Positions 34,561-43,008 of a DNA stretch of 64,000 nucleotides are shown here, in pieces; the stretch's first letter is position 1, and the number at the start of each line of letters is the position of its first letter. The DNA is from FEN-1219 sp035644475. GTDB lineage: Bacteria; Pseudomonadota; Gammaproteobacteria; Steroidobacterales; Rariloculaceae. The position numbers and the translations under genes are program-made. The stretch is taken from positions 15,420-79,419 of the forward strand of contig DASQOL010000146.1 of NCBI GenBank assembly GCA_035644475.1, written 5' to 3'. Below the pieces are notes generated by a model. The model did no database searches. It was not told the DNA's origin and saw nothing but the letters and a program-made list of their open reading frames with translations.

Positions 34561-35205
34561 ATGTTGCTTGGCAATCTGCAGGCGCTGATCAGCGACTTCT
34601 ACGCGCTCGAGCTGCCGTATTGCGTCGACGACTTCCTGACCACCGACGCGCATCTCGCGCAAGCGCTCGACGGCGGCGGCCGGCAGGTCGACGAGAAGCT
34701 CCTCATCGCCGAGGCCGACGGTGAGGCCGAGGTCTGCTTGTACTTGGAGGAGCGCCTGCTCGAGCGGCTCGCGAGCAATGACCCGTTGCAACGTCTCGAC
34801 GCCGACAACCTCGAGGACTTCTGGACCGCGTTCGAGGGTGTGAGCCACTTCACCTACTACGCGTGGAACGCGCAGCGGGAGAAGACCGTGACCCTGCTCG
34901 AGATGGAGCTCCAGGCCGAGGTCGATAAGTTCGTCGCCACGACCCTGCTCTTGCTACGCCAAGGTAGTCCCGACGCGCGGCGGCTGCACCACTGGTTGTT
35001 CGAGCTGCCGCAGCTCGATCGGCGCCTCGACGGCGACGAGCTCGACCGCTATCGCGACGCCAACCGCTATGCGGCCAAGTACTGCCGCCGGCTCGCGGCC
35101 GCGCGCGAGCGCAGCCCCGAGCACGAGCCGGTGCAGTCCGAGCTGCGCCGCTTCTACCGCCTCTCGCAGACCTCGAAGATCGAGCACATCGACGCCGAAA
35201 AATAG
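34561..35205 (+). CDS. Second protein of the unknown pair
   Basis: 214 residues, acidic and helical: ALISDFYALELPYCVDDFL (noted as YALELPYCVDDFL), EGVSHFTYYAWNAQREKT and a C-terminal charged stretch. No membrane segment. ATG 34561 is five bases after the preceding stop. The last residues (AEK-stop) are encoded by the left arm of the long inverted repeat at 35197-35292, and the convergent ilvA ends with the same residues from the other arm. Not recognised. Confidence 0.72.
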   Translation: MLLGNLQALISDFYALELPYCVDDFLTTDAHLAQALDGGGRQVDEKLLIAEADGEAEVCLYLEERLLERLASNDPLQRLDADNLEDFWTAFEGVSHFTYYAWNAQREKTVTLLEMELQAEVDKFVATTLLLLRQGSPDARRLHHWLFELPQLDRRLDGDELDRYRDANRYAAKYCRRLAAARERSPEHEPVQSELRRFYRLSQTSKIEHIDAEK

Positions 35206-35292
35206 GGTAGGAGGATTAGGGTCAGACCCCGGGGCCAGAGCAACGGCTCTGGCCCCGGGGTCTGACCCTAATCCTCCTGTCCCTATTTTTCG
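35197..35292. repeat. Long near-perfect inverted repeat at the ends of two convergent genes
   Basis: Arms of about 45 bases (35197-35241 and 35246-35292) with a four-base loop differ only by a one- or two-base indel near GGGTAGG/GGGACAGG. The core contains GGGTCAGACCCCGGGG. The outer ends, GCCGAAAAATAG read inward from either side, are the last codons of both genes. It may act as a bidirectional terminator. It shares sequence with the argD element at 4171-4202. Confidence 0.9.
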
Positions 35293-36839
35293 GCTCCGCC
35301 GCCGAGGAAGAGACGGTAAGCCGGGTTGTCGGTCTCGTCCCAGTGCGCGTAGCCGAGCGTCGCGAGATGCTCGGCGAAGCGCGCGCGGTCAGGCGGCGCG
35401 ACCTGCACGCCGGCGAGCACACGTCCGTAGTCCGAGCCGTGATTGCGATAGTGGAACAGACTGATGTTCCAGCGTTCGCCGATCGCCCGCAGGAACGCGA
35501 GCAGAGCGCCTGGCCGCTCGGGAAACTCGAACCGATACAGCAGCTCGTCGGCGAGGCCCGGCACCTGTCCGCCCACCATGTGCCGCACGTGTAGCTTCGC
35601 GAGCTCGTTGCCGGACAGGTCGAGGACGGAATAGCCGCGGCCGCGCAGCGTCGCGAGGATCTCGTCGGCTTCCGGCAGTCCTCGCTGCAGCGATACGCCC
35701 ACGAAAATTCGCGCGTTCTCAGCGGGGGCGTAGCGATAGTTGAACTCCGTGATATTGCGCGCGCCTAGCGCCTGACAGAACGCGAGGAACGCGCCGGGCC
35801 GCTCCGGGATCTCCGCGGCGATCAGGGCCTCGCGGTGCTCGCCGATCTCGGCGCGCTCGGTGACGTGCCGCAGGCGTCCGAAGTTCATGTTGGCGCCGCT
35901 GTTGATCGCGACCAGCGCGCGGTCCCGGCCCGGATGCTGCTCCACGTACCGCTTCAGTCCCGCGACGGCGAGCGCGCCGGCGGGCTCGAGGATCACCCTG
36001 CTGTCCTCGAAGACGTCCTTGATCGCGGCGCAGATCTCGTCCGTGCTCACGAGGATCACGTCGTGCACGACCTCGCGCGCGAGCGCGAACGTCTCGTCCC
36101 CCACGCGCCGGACGGCCACGCCGTCGGCGAAGGTGCCGACGCGCTCGAGCGTCACGGGCCCGCCGCGGCGTAGGGCCTCGTGCATGCTCGCCGACTCGAG
36201 CGGCTCCACGCCGATGACGGCGACGTTCGGCTGGCGGTGCTTCAAGTACGCGCCGATGCCGCTGATGAGCCCGCCGCCGCCGATCGGCACGAACACCGCG
36301 GCCGGCGCTCGGGACCACTGGCGCTCGAGCTCGACGGCGATCGTGCCCTGGCCGGCGATCACGTCGGCGTCGTCGAACGGATGCACGAACGTCAAGCGCC
36401 GCTTCGCGGCGAGCTCCAGGGCGTGCCGGTTCGCGTCGTCGTAGGTCGCGCCTTCGAGGATCACTTCGCCGCCCAATGCCGCGACGGCCTCGACCTTGAT
36501 CGACGCCGTCGTTCGCGGCATCACGATGACGGCGCCGAGGCCATAGCGGCGTGCCGCGAGCGCGACGCCTTGAGCGTGATTACCGGCCGAGCTGCAGATC
36601 ACGCCTTTGCGCAGCGCCGCCGCCGACAGCTGCGCGATCTTGTTGTACGCGCCGCGCAGCTTGAAGGAGAACACGGGCTGCAGGTCCTCGCGCTTGAGCA
36701 GCACGTCGTTGCCGAGGCGTGCCGAGAGGCGCGGCGCGTGGTCGAGCGGCGACTCGATCGCGACGTCGTACACGCGCGCTTCGAGGATCTTCGGCACGTA
36801 GCGCGCCGACACCGGGCCTGGCTTCGCGGGGGCATCCAT
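35283..36839 (-). CDS. ilvA: Threonine ammonia-lyase, biosynthetic
   Basis: Deaminates threonine to 2-oxobutyrate, the entry to isoleucine synthesis; PLP enzyme. 518 residues. The Schiff-base lysine is Lys60 in FSFKLRGAYNKI, the phosphate-cup motif is IGGGGLISGIGAY near 185, and SSAGNHAQGVA binds substrate. Two ACT-like regulatory domains follow (starting near EIPERPGAFLAF and EFPERPGALLAF), so isoleucine feedback is expected. The final AEK is encoded by the right arm of the inverted repeat. Confidence 0.95.
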   Translation of the reverse strand: MDAPAKPGPVSARYVPKILEARVYDVAIESPLDHAPRLSARLGNDVLLKREDLQPVFSFKLRGAYNKIAQLSAAALRKGVICSSAGNHAQGVALAARRYGLGAVIVMPRTTASIKVEAVAALGGEVILEGATYDDANRHALELAAKRRLTFVHPFDDADVIAGQGTIAVELERQWSRAPAAVFVPIGGGGLISGIGAYLKHRQPNVAVIGVEPLESASMHEALRRGGPVTLERVGTFADGVAVRRVGDETFALAREVVHDVILVSTDEICAAIKDVFEDSRVILEPAGALAVAGLKRYVEQHPGRDRALVAINSGANMNFGRLRHVTERAEIGEHREALIAAEIPERPGAFLAFCQALGARNITEFNYRYAPAENARIFVGVSLQRGLPEADEILATLRGRGYSVLDLSGNELAKLHVRHMVGGQVPGLADELLYRFEFPERPGALLAFLRAIGERWNISLFHYRNHGSDYGRVLAGVQVAPPDRARFAEHLATLGYAHWDETDNPAYRLFLGGGAEK

Positions 36840-36929
36840 TCGCAGATGATGCGCGTGACGCTCTGCGCTGCCTATTCGGTCCTACTCGGGGGGGCGCCGG
36901 CGTCTGAAGGCGGGCGCGCGACGGGCGCG

Positions 36930-38117
36930 TCAGCCGGCGGGCGGCTTCAGCAGGTCGGACATACGGCGCGTCATCTGGTCGTATTGGAACGCCGCGATCT
37001 TGTAGCGCCAGCCGGCCGTGCGTTTGTTGATCTGCTCGACCTCGGCGGCACGCTCGGCGGCGCTCGCCGCAGGCGCGGCGGCGGCCGCCGGCTCGGCCGC
37101 GGGCGGGTTCGCCTCCGGAGGCAGGTTCGGATCCGCCGCCGGGGCCGGTGTTCCGGCGGCCGGCGCGAACCGCGCGGCCTGGTCCGCGTCGAAGCGTGCC
37201 GCGACGGTGATCCAAGCGCTGTCGTCCTGCTTCGTGCCCGTGACGTCGAGGATGAGCCCGTCGAAGGTCCGGAACTCGACACGGATGGGTTTGCCGGCGG
37301 CGGCCAGCGTGTCGGCTGGTGCCGGCTTGTCGGCTGACGCCGGCTTGTCGGCTGACGCCGCCGCCGGGGGGGCCGGCTGCACGTCTTCCAAATTGAGCTC
37401 GCGCAGCGCGTTGGCCGAGACGTTGGCGACGCCGGGATAGAGGAGCTCGCGGCCCTTCGGCACGCCCGCAACGTCGTAGTTCTGGAGCCTGGCAGTGGGC
37501 TTCGAGATCGTGATCGTCTCGCCGTCCGGGTGCTTGATCGTGACCTGCTGCACGCGCTCGCTGTTGACGTCGATGATCGTCGGCGCGAGCCACTGGCCTG
37601 TGCCGTGCGGGAAGTTGGGGTCGTGATCGAGCAGATAGCTCTGTTCATCGCCCGCGCGGCGCGCATAGCGGTACTTGCTGCCCTGGGCGTCGCCCAAGAT
37701 CACGGTCGGCAGCGCCTTGCCCGCGGCCGTGAACGACACCGCGATGCCGGTCGCGGTCGGCGCCGAGACGTCGACGACGCCGAGCCGGTCGTAGAGCTCG
37801 GGTGTCGCGGTCTTCTGCTCGAGGATCTTGGCTTCCGCGAGTGCGCGCAGTTGCTGCCGCAGCTTCGCGACGTCGGCCGGGTAGTTGTTCTTCTCGACGA
37901 CCACCCACGCGCCGTCGCGGCGCTCGAGCGTCGCGACCGCCTCGTTGCCGGCCTTCACGAGCGCCACGCGCTCGAGATCGTTGAGCGCGGACTCGAGGCC
38001 CGGCACGAATGCCGACCCCTGAGCCGTGCTCGGCGCGCGGCTGCGCTGCGCCACGACCACGACCACGCCCAGCAAGACGAACGCGGCAAGCAGAATCAGC
38101 AGATTGCGCTGGCTCAT
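36930..38117 (-). CDS. DUF4340 protein of the Gld-type ABC operon
   Basis: 395 residues. One N-terminal membrane anchor (LLILLAAFVLLGVVVVVAQ) and a large periplasmic DUF4340 domain, with GAWVVVEKNNYPADVAKL, noted as WVVVEKNNYPAD, and a C-terminal Pro/Ala linker with short repeats (ASADKPASADKPAPADT). Such proteins commonly close a gldA-gldF-gldG-like operon; role unknown, perhaps an accessory of the transporter. ATG 38117 overlaps the upstream stop (ATGA). Confidence 0.85.
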   Translation of the reverse strand: MSQRNLLILLAAFVLLGVVVVVAQRSRAPSTAQGSAFVPGLESALNDLERVALVKAGNEAVATLERRDGAWVVVEKNNYPADVAKLRQQLRALAEAKILEQKTATPELYDRLGVVDVSAPTATGIAVSFTAAGKALPTVILGDAQGSKYRYARRAGDEQSYLLDHDPNFPHGTGQWLAPTIIDVNSERVQQVTIKHPDGETITISKPTARLQNYDVAGVPKGRELLYPGVANVSANALRELNLEDVQPAPPAAASADKPASADKPAPADTLAAAGKPIRVEFRTFDGLILDVTGTKQDDSAWITVAARFDADQAARFAPAAGTPAPAADPNLPPEANPPAAEPAAAAAPAASAAERAAEVEQINKRTAGWRYKIAAFQYDQMTRRMSDLLKPPAG

Positions 38118-40024
38118 CGTGGGGCCGCCTTCCTGCCGCGCCGCCAAACCACGATGCCGAGCGCGATCCCGGTCAAGAGCAACGGCCAGACGAGCACGTT
38201 CAAGATTTTGAGCGTGGTGCCGAGGTTGTCGATGTCGCGGTCCAGGTCGCGCCGGACCGTGCGCAGCTCCCCGCGGATCCGGACTTGCTCGTCCAAGAAG
38301 CGCTGGATCTCGGTCTGCTGCTCGGGGCTCATCAGCAGCGAGCTTTGGTCCTTGCGGGCCGACTGCAGCTCGCCCAACTTCTGCTCGGTTTCGCTGAGCT
38401 CGGCTTGCAGCTGCTTCTCGGTGTCGCTGAAGCGCGCGTCCGCGTCGCGCTGCAGCTTCTCGACCCTCGTGAACGGCCGCGTGAAGGTGGCGCGACTCCG
38501 CAGACCGATGAGGTCGGCGCTGCCCGACAGATTGTCGAGCGCGCCGAATACGAAGTCGCCGTTATTGGCGAACGCGCTCACGATCCGCTGCCCGAGGAAG
38601 CTCTGGGCCTGCGCCCAGAGCCGATCGCTCAACATGTCCACGTCGCCGACGAGCACGATGCTGGCGTTCTCCGTGGAGGCGATGTGCTGCGACGCGAGCG
38701 CCGTATCGACGGGCGCGTCACGCCCTTCCGGCTTCTCCGCCTTCGGGGGGCCGTCGGGATAGGCGCTCTTGAGCGCCCCCTCGAGCCGCGCGGCGAGCAC
38801 GTACTGCGTGCCGGTGGGCTTGAAGCCGGTCAGGAGCTCGGCCGGGTCGGGCAGGAACTGAAAGCGGTCGCTGGTGAGGATCGCCGCCTCGTTGCTCGAC
38901 CGGAGCAGCGGCGTGAGCTTGGCCGTGGCGCCGTCTTCGAGAGTGAAGTGGCCGGCGACGTCGAGATTGACCGTCTCCACGCCGGACGTGAGCACGTCCT
39001 CCTGGCTCATGGCTTCCTTGTCGAGCCCGATGATCCCCAGGTGGCGGACGGCGCCGCCTTGGCCGGCGCGAATCCTGAGCGCGTAGCGGCTATCGGCGAC
39101 GACCTCGGTGGGCGAGAACTTCACGCCCCACGCCGCGAGCAGCGGCTCGAGCGTCGAGCTCGGCGCCGGCGTTCCGAATTGGGGTTGGCCCCCGGCCGCC
39201 ATGATCTCCGCGAATGGATCGAGGAAGATCAGCGCCCGGCCGCCGCGCATCACGAATTGGTCGATCGCATAGAGCGTCGAGGGCTCGAGGTCGGCCGGTT
39301 GCACGATCCACAGCACGTTGATGTCGTCGTCGACGCGCAGCGTGCTCGGCTGCAGCGCGCGGATCTCGAACAGCTGTCGCGCCTGCTCCGCGACGATCCA
39401 CGGCTGGGTCGGCTGCTGCGTTTGCGGGTCGAAGCTGCCGCTCATGGGCGCGCCCGACAAGAGACCGATGACGGTCTTGTTCGGATGCGCGAGGTTGTAG
39501 ACGAGCTTCGCCAGGTCGTACTCGAGGAATTGCTCCTTCGGCGGGCGCTCCGGTGAATCCGGCAAGAACAGCGGGATGACGTCGCTCTTGCCGATGCTGT
39601 TCGTGCCGGCGAGGCCGAAATACACGGGCTGATCCATCGTGCCGATGTTCGTGACGCCGAACTGCTCGGCACGGTCCTCCTCCTCGGAGAAGGGCACCGG
39701 ATCCAGCACGTGCAGCAGGAGCTTGCCGTCGGGAGCGTGCGCGACGAGCTCGTCCAGCATCTCGCGAACCCGGGTCTCGTAAGTGCGCAGCTGCGGGGAG
39801 CTCTTCGTCGCCTCGTCGGAGAAGAACAGATAAAGATTGATCGGCTCGGCGATGTTTTGCAGCACCGAACGCGTGCCCGGCGCCAGCGTGTAGAGCTTGT
39901 TCTGCGTGAGGTCGATTCGAAACCCGCGCAGCAGCGTATTGCTGGCCATCACCGCCGCGAAGAACGCGAGCAGCAGAATCACCAACGTCAAAGCCCCGAG
40001 CGTATGTCTCGATCGCGTGCTCAT
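38114..40024 (-). CDS. GldG-type ABC transporter substrate/accessory protein
   Basis: 636 residues: N-terminal anchor (ALTLVILLLAFFAAVMAS), the GldG-like periplasmic region beginning LRGFRIDLTQNKLYTLAPGT (noted as IDLTQNKLYTL, a signature of this family), VIGLLSG, and a C-terminal coiled coil followed by a second membrane segment (VLVWPLLLTGIALGIVV). In Flavobacterium GldG works with GldA and GldF in gliding; in proteobacteria it belongs to a general ABC-2 system of unknown cargo. It starts four bases after the permease stop. Confidence 0.87.
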   Translation of the reverse strand: MSTRSRHTLGALTLVILLLAFFAAVMASNTLLRGFRIDLTQNKLYTLAPGTRSVLQNIAEPINLYLFFSDEATKSSPQLRTYETRVREMLDELVAHAPDGKLLLHVLDPVPFSEEEDRAEQFGVTNIGTMDQPVYFGLAGTNSIGKSDVIPLFLPDSPERPPKEQFLEYDLAKLVYNLAHPNKTVIGLLSGAPMSGSFDPQTQQPTQPWIVAEQARQLFEIRALQPSTLRVDDDINVLWIVQPADLEPSTLYAIDQFVMRGGRALIFLDPFAEIMAAGGQPQFGTPAPSSTLEPLLAAWGVKFSPTEVVADSRYALRIRAGQGGAVRHLGIIGLDKEAMSQEDVLTSGVETVNLDVAGHFTLEDGATAKLTPLLRSSNEAAILTSDRFQFLPDPAELLTGFKPTGTQYVLAARLEGALKSAYPDGPPKAEKPEGRDAPVDTALASQHIASTENASIVLVGDVDMLSDRLWAQAQSFLGQRIVSAFANNGDFVFGALDNLSGSADLIGLRSRATFTRPFTRVEKLQRDADARFSDTEKQLQAELSETEQKLGELQSARKDQSSLLMSPEQQTEIQRFLDEQVRIRGELRTVRRDLDRDIDNLGTTLKILNVLVWPLLLTGIALGIVVWRRGRKAAPR

Positions 40025-40028
40025 CGGG

Positions 40029-40763
40029 TCAGTCCGCCTTCTTGAGGTGCAAGACGATCGTGTTCGCGTAGAGGCAGGTGGCGATCAACAACCCGAAGTA
40101 GACGAGGTCGCGCAGATCGATGACGCCCTTGCTGATGGTGTTCTCGAAGTGCGTGAGAAAGCCGAAGCTAGCGACCGCGTCGCGGAACCACTGCGGCAAC
40201 AGCGATAGCAGGTTGAGCACCGGATCGTATCCGGCGACCGTGAACACGAGCGCGAGCAAGACCGAGATGATGAACGCGATGACCTGGTTCTTCGTGGTCG
40301 CCGAGATCAGCGACCCGAGCGCGAGGTACGAGCCCGCCATCAGGAAGCTCCCGATGTACGTCGCGAAGATCACGCCGTTGTCCGGGTCGCCGAGGTACGT
40401 GACGGTGATCCAAATCGGAAACGTGAGCGCGATCGCGATCCCGGTGAACGCCCACGCCGCGAGGAACTTGCCGAGCACCGCTTGCCAGATCTCGATCGGC
40501 AAGGTGAACAGCAGCTCGATGCTGCCGGATTTCCGCTCCTCCGCCCACAGCCGCATGCTGAGCGCGGGCACCAGAATCAGGAACAGCCAGGGATGCCACC
40601 TGAAGAACGGCTGCAGGTCGGCGAGTCGACGCTCATAGAGAAAGCCGAAGAAGAACGTGAACCAGCCCGACGCCACCAGGAAGATCACGATGAAGACATA
40701 GGCGATCGGCGTCGAGAAGTAGCTGCCGAGCTCGCGCTTGAATACGGTGACGACGGACTTCAT
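40029..40763 (-). CDS. GldF-type ABC-2 permease
   Basis: 244 residues, six or so membrane helices (TPIAYVFIVIFLVASGWFTF, WLFLILVPALSMRLWAEERK, and others), with the conserved MRLWAEERKSGSIELLFTLP typical of this ABC-2 class, cited in two parts as MRLWAEERKSG and IELLFTLPI. ATG 40763 overlaps the ATPase stop; the longer frame to 41105 is not coding. Pairs with the ATPase next to it. Confidence 0.9.
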   Translation of the reverse strand: MKSVVTVFKRELGSYFSTPIAYVFIVIFLVASGWFTFFFGFLYERRLADLQPFFRWHPWLFLILVPALSMRLWAEERKSGSIELLFTLPIEIWQAVLGKFLAAWAFTGIAIALTFPIWITVTYLGDPDNGVIFATYIGSFLMAGSYLALGSLISATTKNQVIAFIISVLLALVFTVAGYDPVLNLLSLLPQWFRDAVASFGFLTHFENTISKGVIDLRDLVYFGLLIATCLYANTIVLHLKKAD

Positions 40764-41695
40764 GCCGCGGCTCCGCCGGTGATGGACCGGAACACCTCGT
40801 CGAGCCGACCCGACTCGAGGTGCAGCTCGGCGAGCTCCCAGCGCTGCTTCTCCGCGAGCGCGTTGATCGGCGCGAGCGGCAGCTTGCCGCGTGCGGGGAA
40901 GGCGGTGATGCGGCCGGTGTTCTCGTCGAGCTCGGTGCTCTCGACCTCGCTCAAATCTTCGATCGCTTTGCGCGCCGCCGACACCAGGTCGGGCTTCGCG
41001 AGCTTGAGGGACACCGCGTTGTGGAACCGCGAGCGCGCCTCGAGCCCGTGCGGCGTGTCGTCCGCGAGGATCTTGCCGCGGGCGATGATGATCGCGCGGT
41101 TGCACACGGCCTCGACCTCTTCGAGCAGGTGGGTCGAAATCACGATGATCTTGTTCGGCGCCATGCGCCGAATCAGCTCGCGAACCTCGTGCTTCTGATT
41201 GGGATCGAGGCCGTCAGTCGGCTCGTCGAGGACGAGGACCTCGGGGTCGTGCACGATCGCCTGGGCGAGGCCCACGCGCCGGCGATAGCCCTTGGACAAC
41301 GTATCGATCGTCTGGTCGAGGACGTTCTCGAGATGCAGCAGCGCGTACACCTCGTCCAGACGCTGCCGGCGTTTCTCGACGGGAATGCCGCGGGCCGCGG
41401 CGACGAACTCCAGGAACGAGCGCGGCGTCATCTCGGGATAGCTCGGCGCGCCCTCGGGCAAGTAACCCACCCGGCGCTTGGCCTCGACGCCTTGCGATTC
41501 GACGTCGAAGCCGCAAACGAGCGCGCGCCCCGAGGTGGCGGGCACGAAGCCGGCGACGATTCGCATCGTCGTGGTCTTGCCGGCGCCATTCGGCCCCAGA
41601 AAGCCGAGCACCTCGCCCGGTTGCACGCGGAAGCTCAAGTCGTCGACGGCGCGTAGTCGCCCGTACTGCTTGGTAAGGCCCTGGCACTCGATCAT
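40760..41695 (-). CDS. GldA-type ABC-2 transporter ATPase
   Basis: 311 residues. Walker A GPNGAGKTT (34-42), signature LSKGYRRRVG near 134, Walker B VLVLDEPTDGLD, and STHLLEEVE with the switch histidine. The family's signature is LSKGYRQRVG-type, as here, matching GldA and NosF-like ATPases. First gene of the four-gene operon; its start is the ATG at 41695. No strong promoter is visible, but TAATAT lies close to the start. Confidence 0.93.
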   Translation of the reverse strand: MIECQGLTKQYGRLRAVDDLSFRVQPGEVLGFLGPNGAGKTTTMRIVAGFVPATSGRALVCGFDVESQGVEAKRRVGYLPEGAPSYPEMTPRSFLEFVAAARGIPVEKRRQRLDEVYALLHLENVLDQTIDTLSKGYRRRVGLAQAIVHDPEVLVLDEPTDGLDPNQKHEVRELIRRMAPNKIIVISTHLLEEVEAVCNRAIIIARGKILADDTPHGLEARSRFHNAVSLKLAKPDLVSAARKAIEDLSEVESTELDENTGRITAFPARGKLPLAPINALAEKQRWELAELHLESGRLDEVFRSITGGAAA

Positions 41696-42041
41696 TTGAT
41701 ATTAGCGGCGGATCAAAAGGTTGAGCAGGTCGCGTCGCGGCGCACAATTCTGCATATTGCGATTTTTCGTTTCAAGCCGTTCGTCGAGCCGCCGCGTTGA
41801 CCTCATCGACATCGACCTTGCCGGCGAGTTCCGCATCGGGGCTCCGATAGCAGGAGGCGCGCGGTGGTGACAAAGCTCGGTTTGCGCATGGATCCTCTCG
41901 TCGAGCGTTAGAGACTTCAGTCGCGAATGCGGGCCGTGCCGGCGTCGACGACGCCTGTGGCGCGCTTGCCCGTTGAGATGGCATCCTCGCCCCGAGGGAG
42001 TATAGGCCGGTCCGCGAAGAAAGCCCGAGGAGACGCGAGGT
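41696..42041. other. Intergenic region, divergent promoters
   Basis: 346 bases between the GldA-type gene and pip. I see AT-rich stretches near 41750-41775 (a likely minus-strand promoter region) and GAGTATAGG at 41996-42004, a possible -10 for pip. A minus-strand frame ending at 41772 reads SPDAELAGKVDVDEVNAAARR at its end and could be a gene remnant, but it has no credible start. Nothing else is supported. Confidence 0.5.
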
Positions 42042-43001
42042 TTGAAACGTGAGCTGTATCCACCGATCGAGCCGTTCGACCGCGGAACGCTGCAGGTCGA
42101 CGGCGGCCACGCGATCTACTACGAGCAGTCGGGGAATCCCACGGGTAAGCCGGCGGTGTTCGTGCACGGCGGTCCCGGCGGCGGCGGCGACGTCAATGCC
42201 CGGCGCTTCTTCGATCCGCGCGCGTACCGGATCGTCGCGTTCGATCAACGGGGCTCGGGCCGGAGCAAGCCGCGCGCCTCGCTCGAGGCGAATACGACGT
42301 GGCACCTCGTCGCCGACATGGAGCGACTGCGCGAGCGCCTCGGCATCGAGCGTTGGCTCGTGTTCGGCGGCTCGTGGGGGAGCACGCTCGCGCTCGCCTA
42401 TTCGCAGCGGTATCCGCGGGCCGTCAGCGAGCTCGTGCTGCGTGGAGTCTTCCTGCTACGCCGCTGGGAGCTCGAATGGTTCTACCAGTGTGGCGCGAGC
42501 CGGCTGTTCCCGGAGCTCTGGCAGCAGTTTCTCGCGCCGATCCCCGAGGACGAGCGCGGCGATTTGCTCGCCGCCTATCACCGCCGCTTGGTCGGCGCCG
42601 ACGCGCGCGAGCAGCTGGAGGCGGCGCGCGCGTGGTCGATCTGGGAAGGCGCCACGAGCTCGCTGTGGCCGAATTCGGAGCGCGCGAGCCAATTCGGCTC
42701 GCCCGAGTTCGCGCTTGCGTTCGCGCGCATCGAGGCGCACTACTTCGTCAACCGAGGCTTCTTCGAGAGCGAGGACCAATTGCTGCGCGGCGTCGACCTC
42801 ATTCGCCCGATTCCGGCAGTGATCGTCCAAGGCCGCTACGACGTCGTCTGTCCGCCGCAGACCGCTTGGGAGCTCCACGAGCGCTGGCCCGAGGCGGACT
42901 TTCGCGTGGTGGGCGACGCCGGCCACTCGGCCTACGAGCCGGGCAACACGTCCGAGCTCGTGGCTGCGACGGATCGGTTCGCGGCGGACCGCGCCCGATG
43001 A
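42042..43001 (+). CDS. pip: Prolyl aminopeptidase (proline iminopeptidase)
   Basis: 319-residue alpha/beta hydrolase that removes N-terminal proline. ELYPPIEPFDRGTL at the start and VFVHGGPGGGGD match the family; GGSWGSTLALAY contains the nucleophile serine near residue 112, and QGRYDVVCP and GDAGHSAYEP supply Asp and His. The start is TTG 42042 with GAGGAG about nine bases upstream; no in-frame ATG nearby. Eight bases separate it from pyrC. Confidence 0.93.
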   Translation: MKRELYPPIEPFDRGTLQVDGGHAIYYEQSGNPTGKPAVFVHGGPGGGGDVNARRFFDPRAYRIVAFDQRGSGRSKPRASLEANTTWHLVADMERLRERLGIERWLVFGGSWGSTLALAYSQRYPRAVSELVLRGVFLLRRWELEWFYQCGASRLFPELWQQFLAPIPEDERGDLLAAYHRRLVGADAREQLEAARAWSIWEGATSSLWPNSERASQFGSPEFALAFARIEAHYFVNRGFFESEDQLLRGVDLIRPIPAVIVQGRYDVVCPPQTAWELHERWPEADFRVVGDAGHSAYEPGNTSELVAATDRFAADRAR

Positions 43002-43008
43002 GCCCCCC

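Noticed and set aside
38003..38030. Third copy of the palindromic element, in the DUF4340 gene
   Set aside because: It shares only about ten bases (CAGGGGTCGG) with the argD element and lacks the AATAGGG part and the palindrome; likely chance.
41772..41900. Possible small minus-strand gene ending in SPDAELAGKVDVDEV
   Set aside because: The end looks protein-like, but there is no start codon with a ribosome site in frame; an ATG upstream is in another frame. Possibly a remnant.
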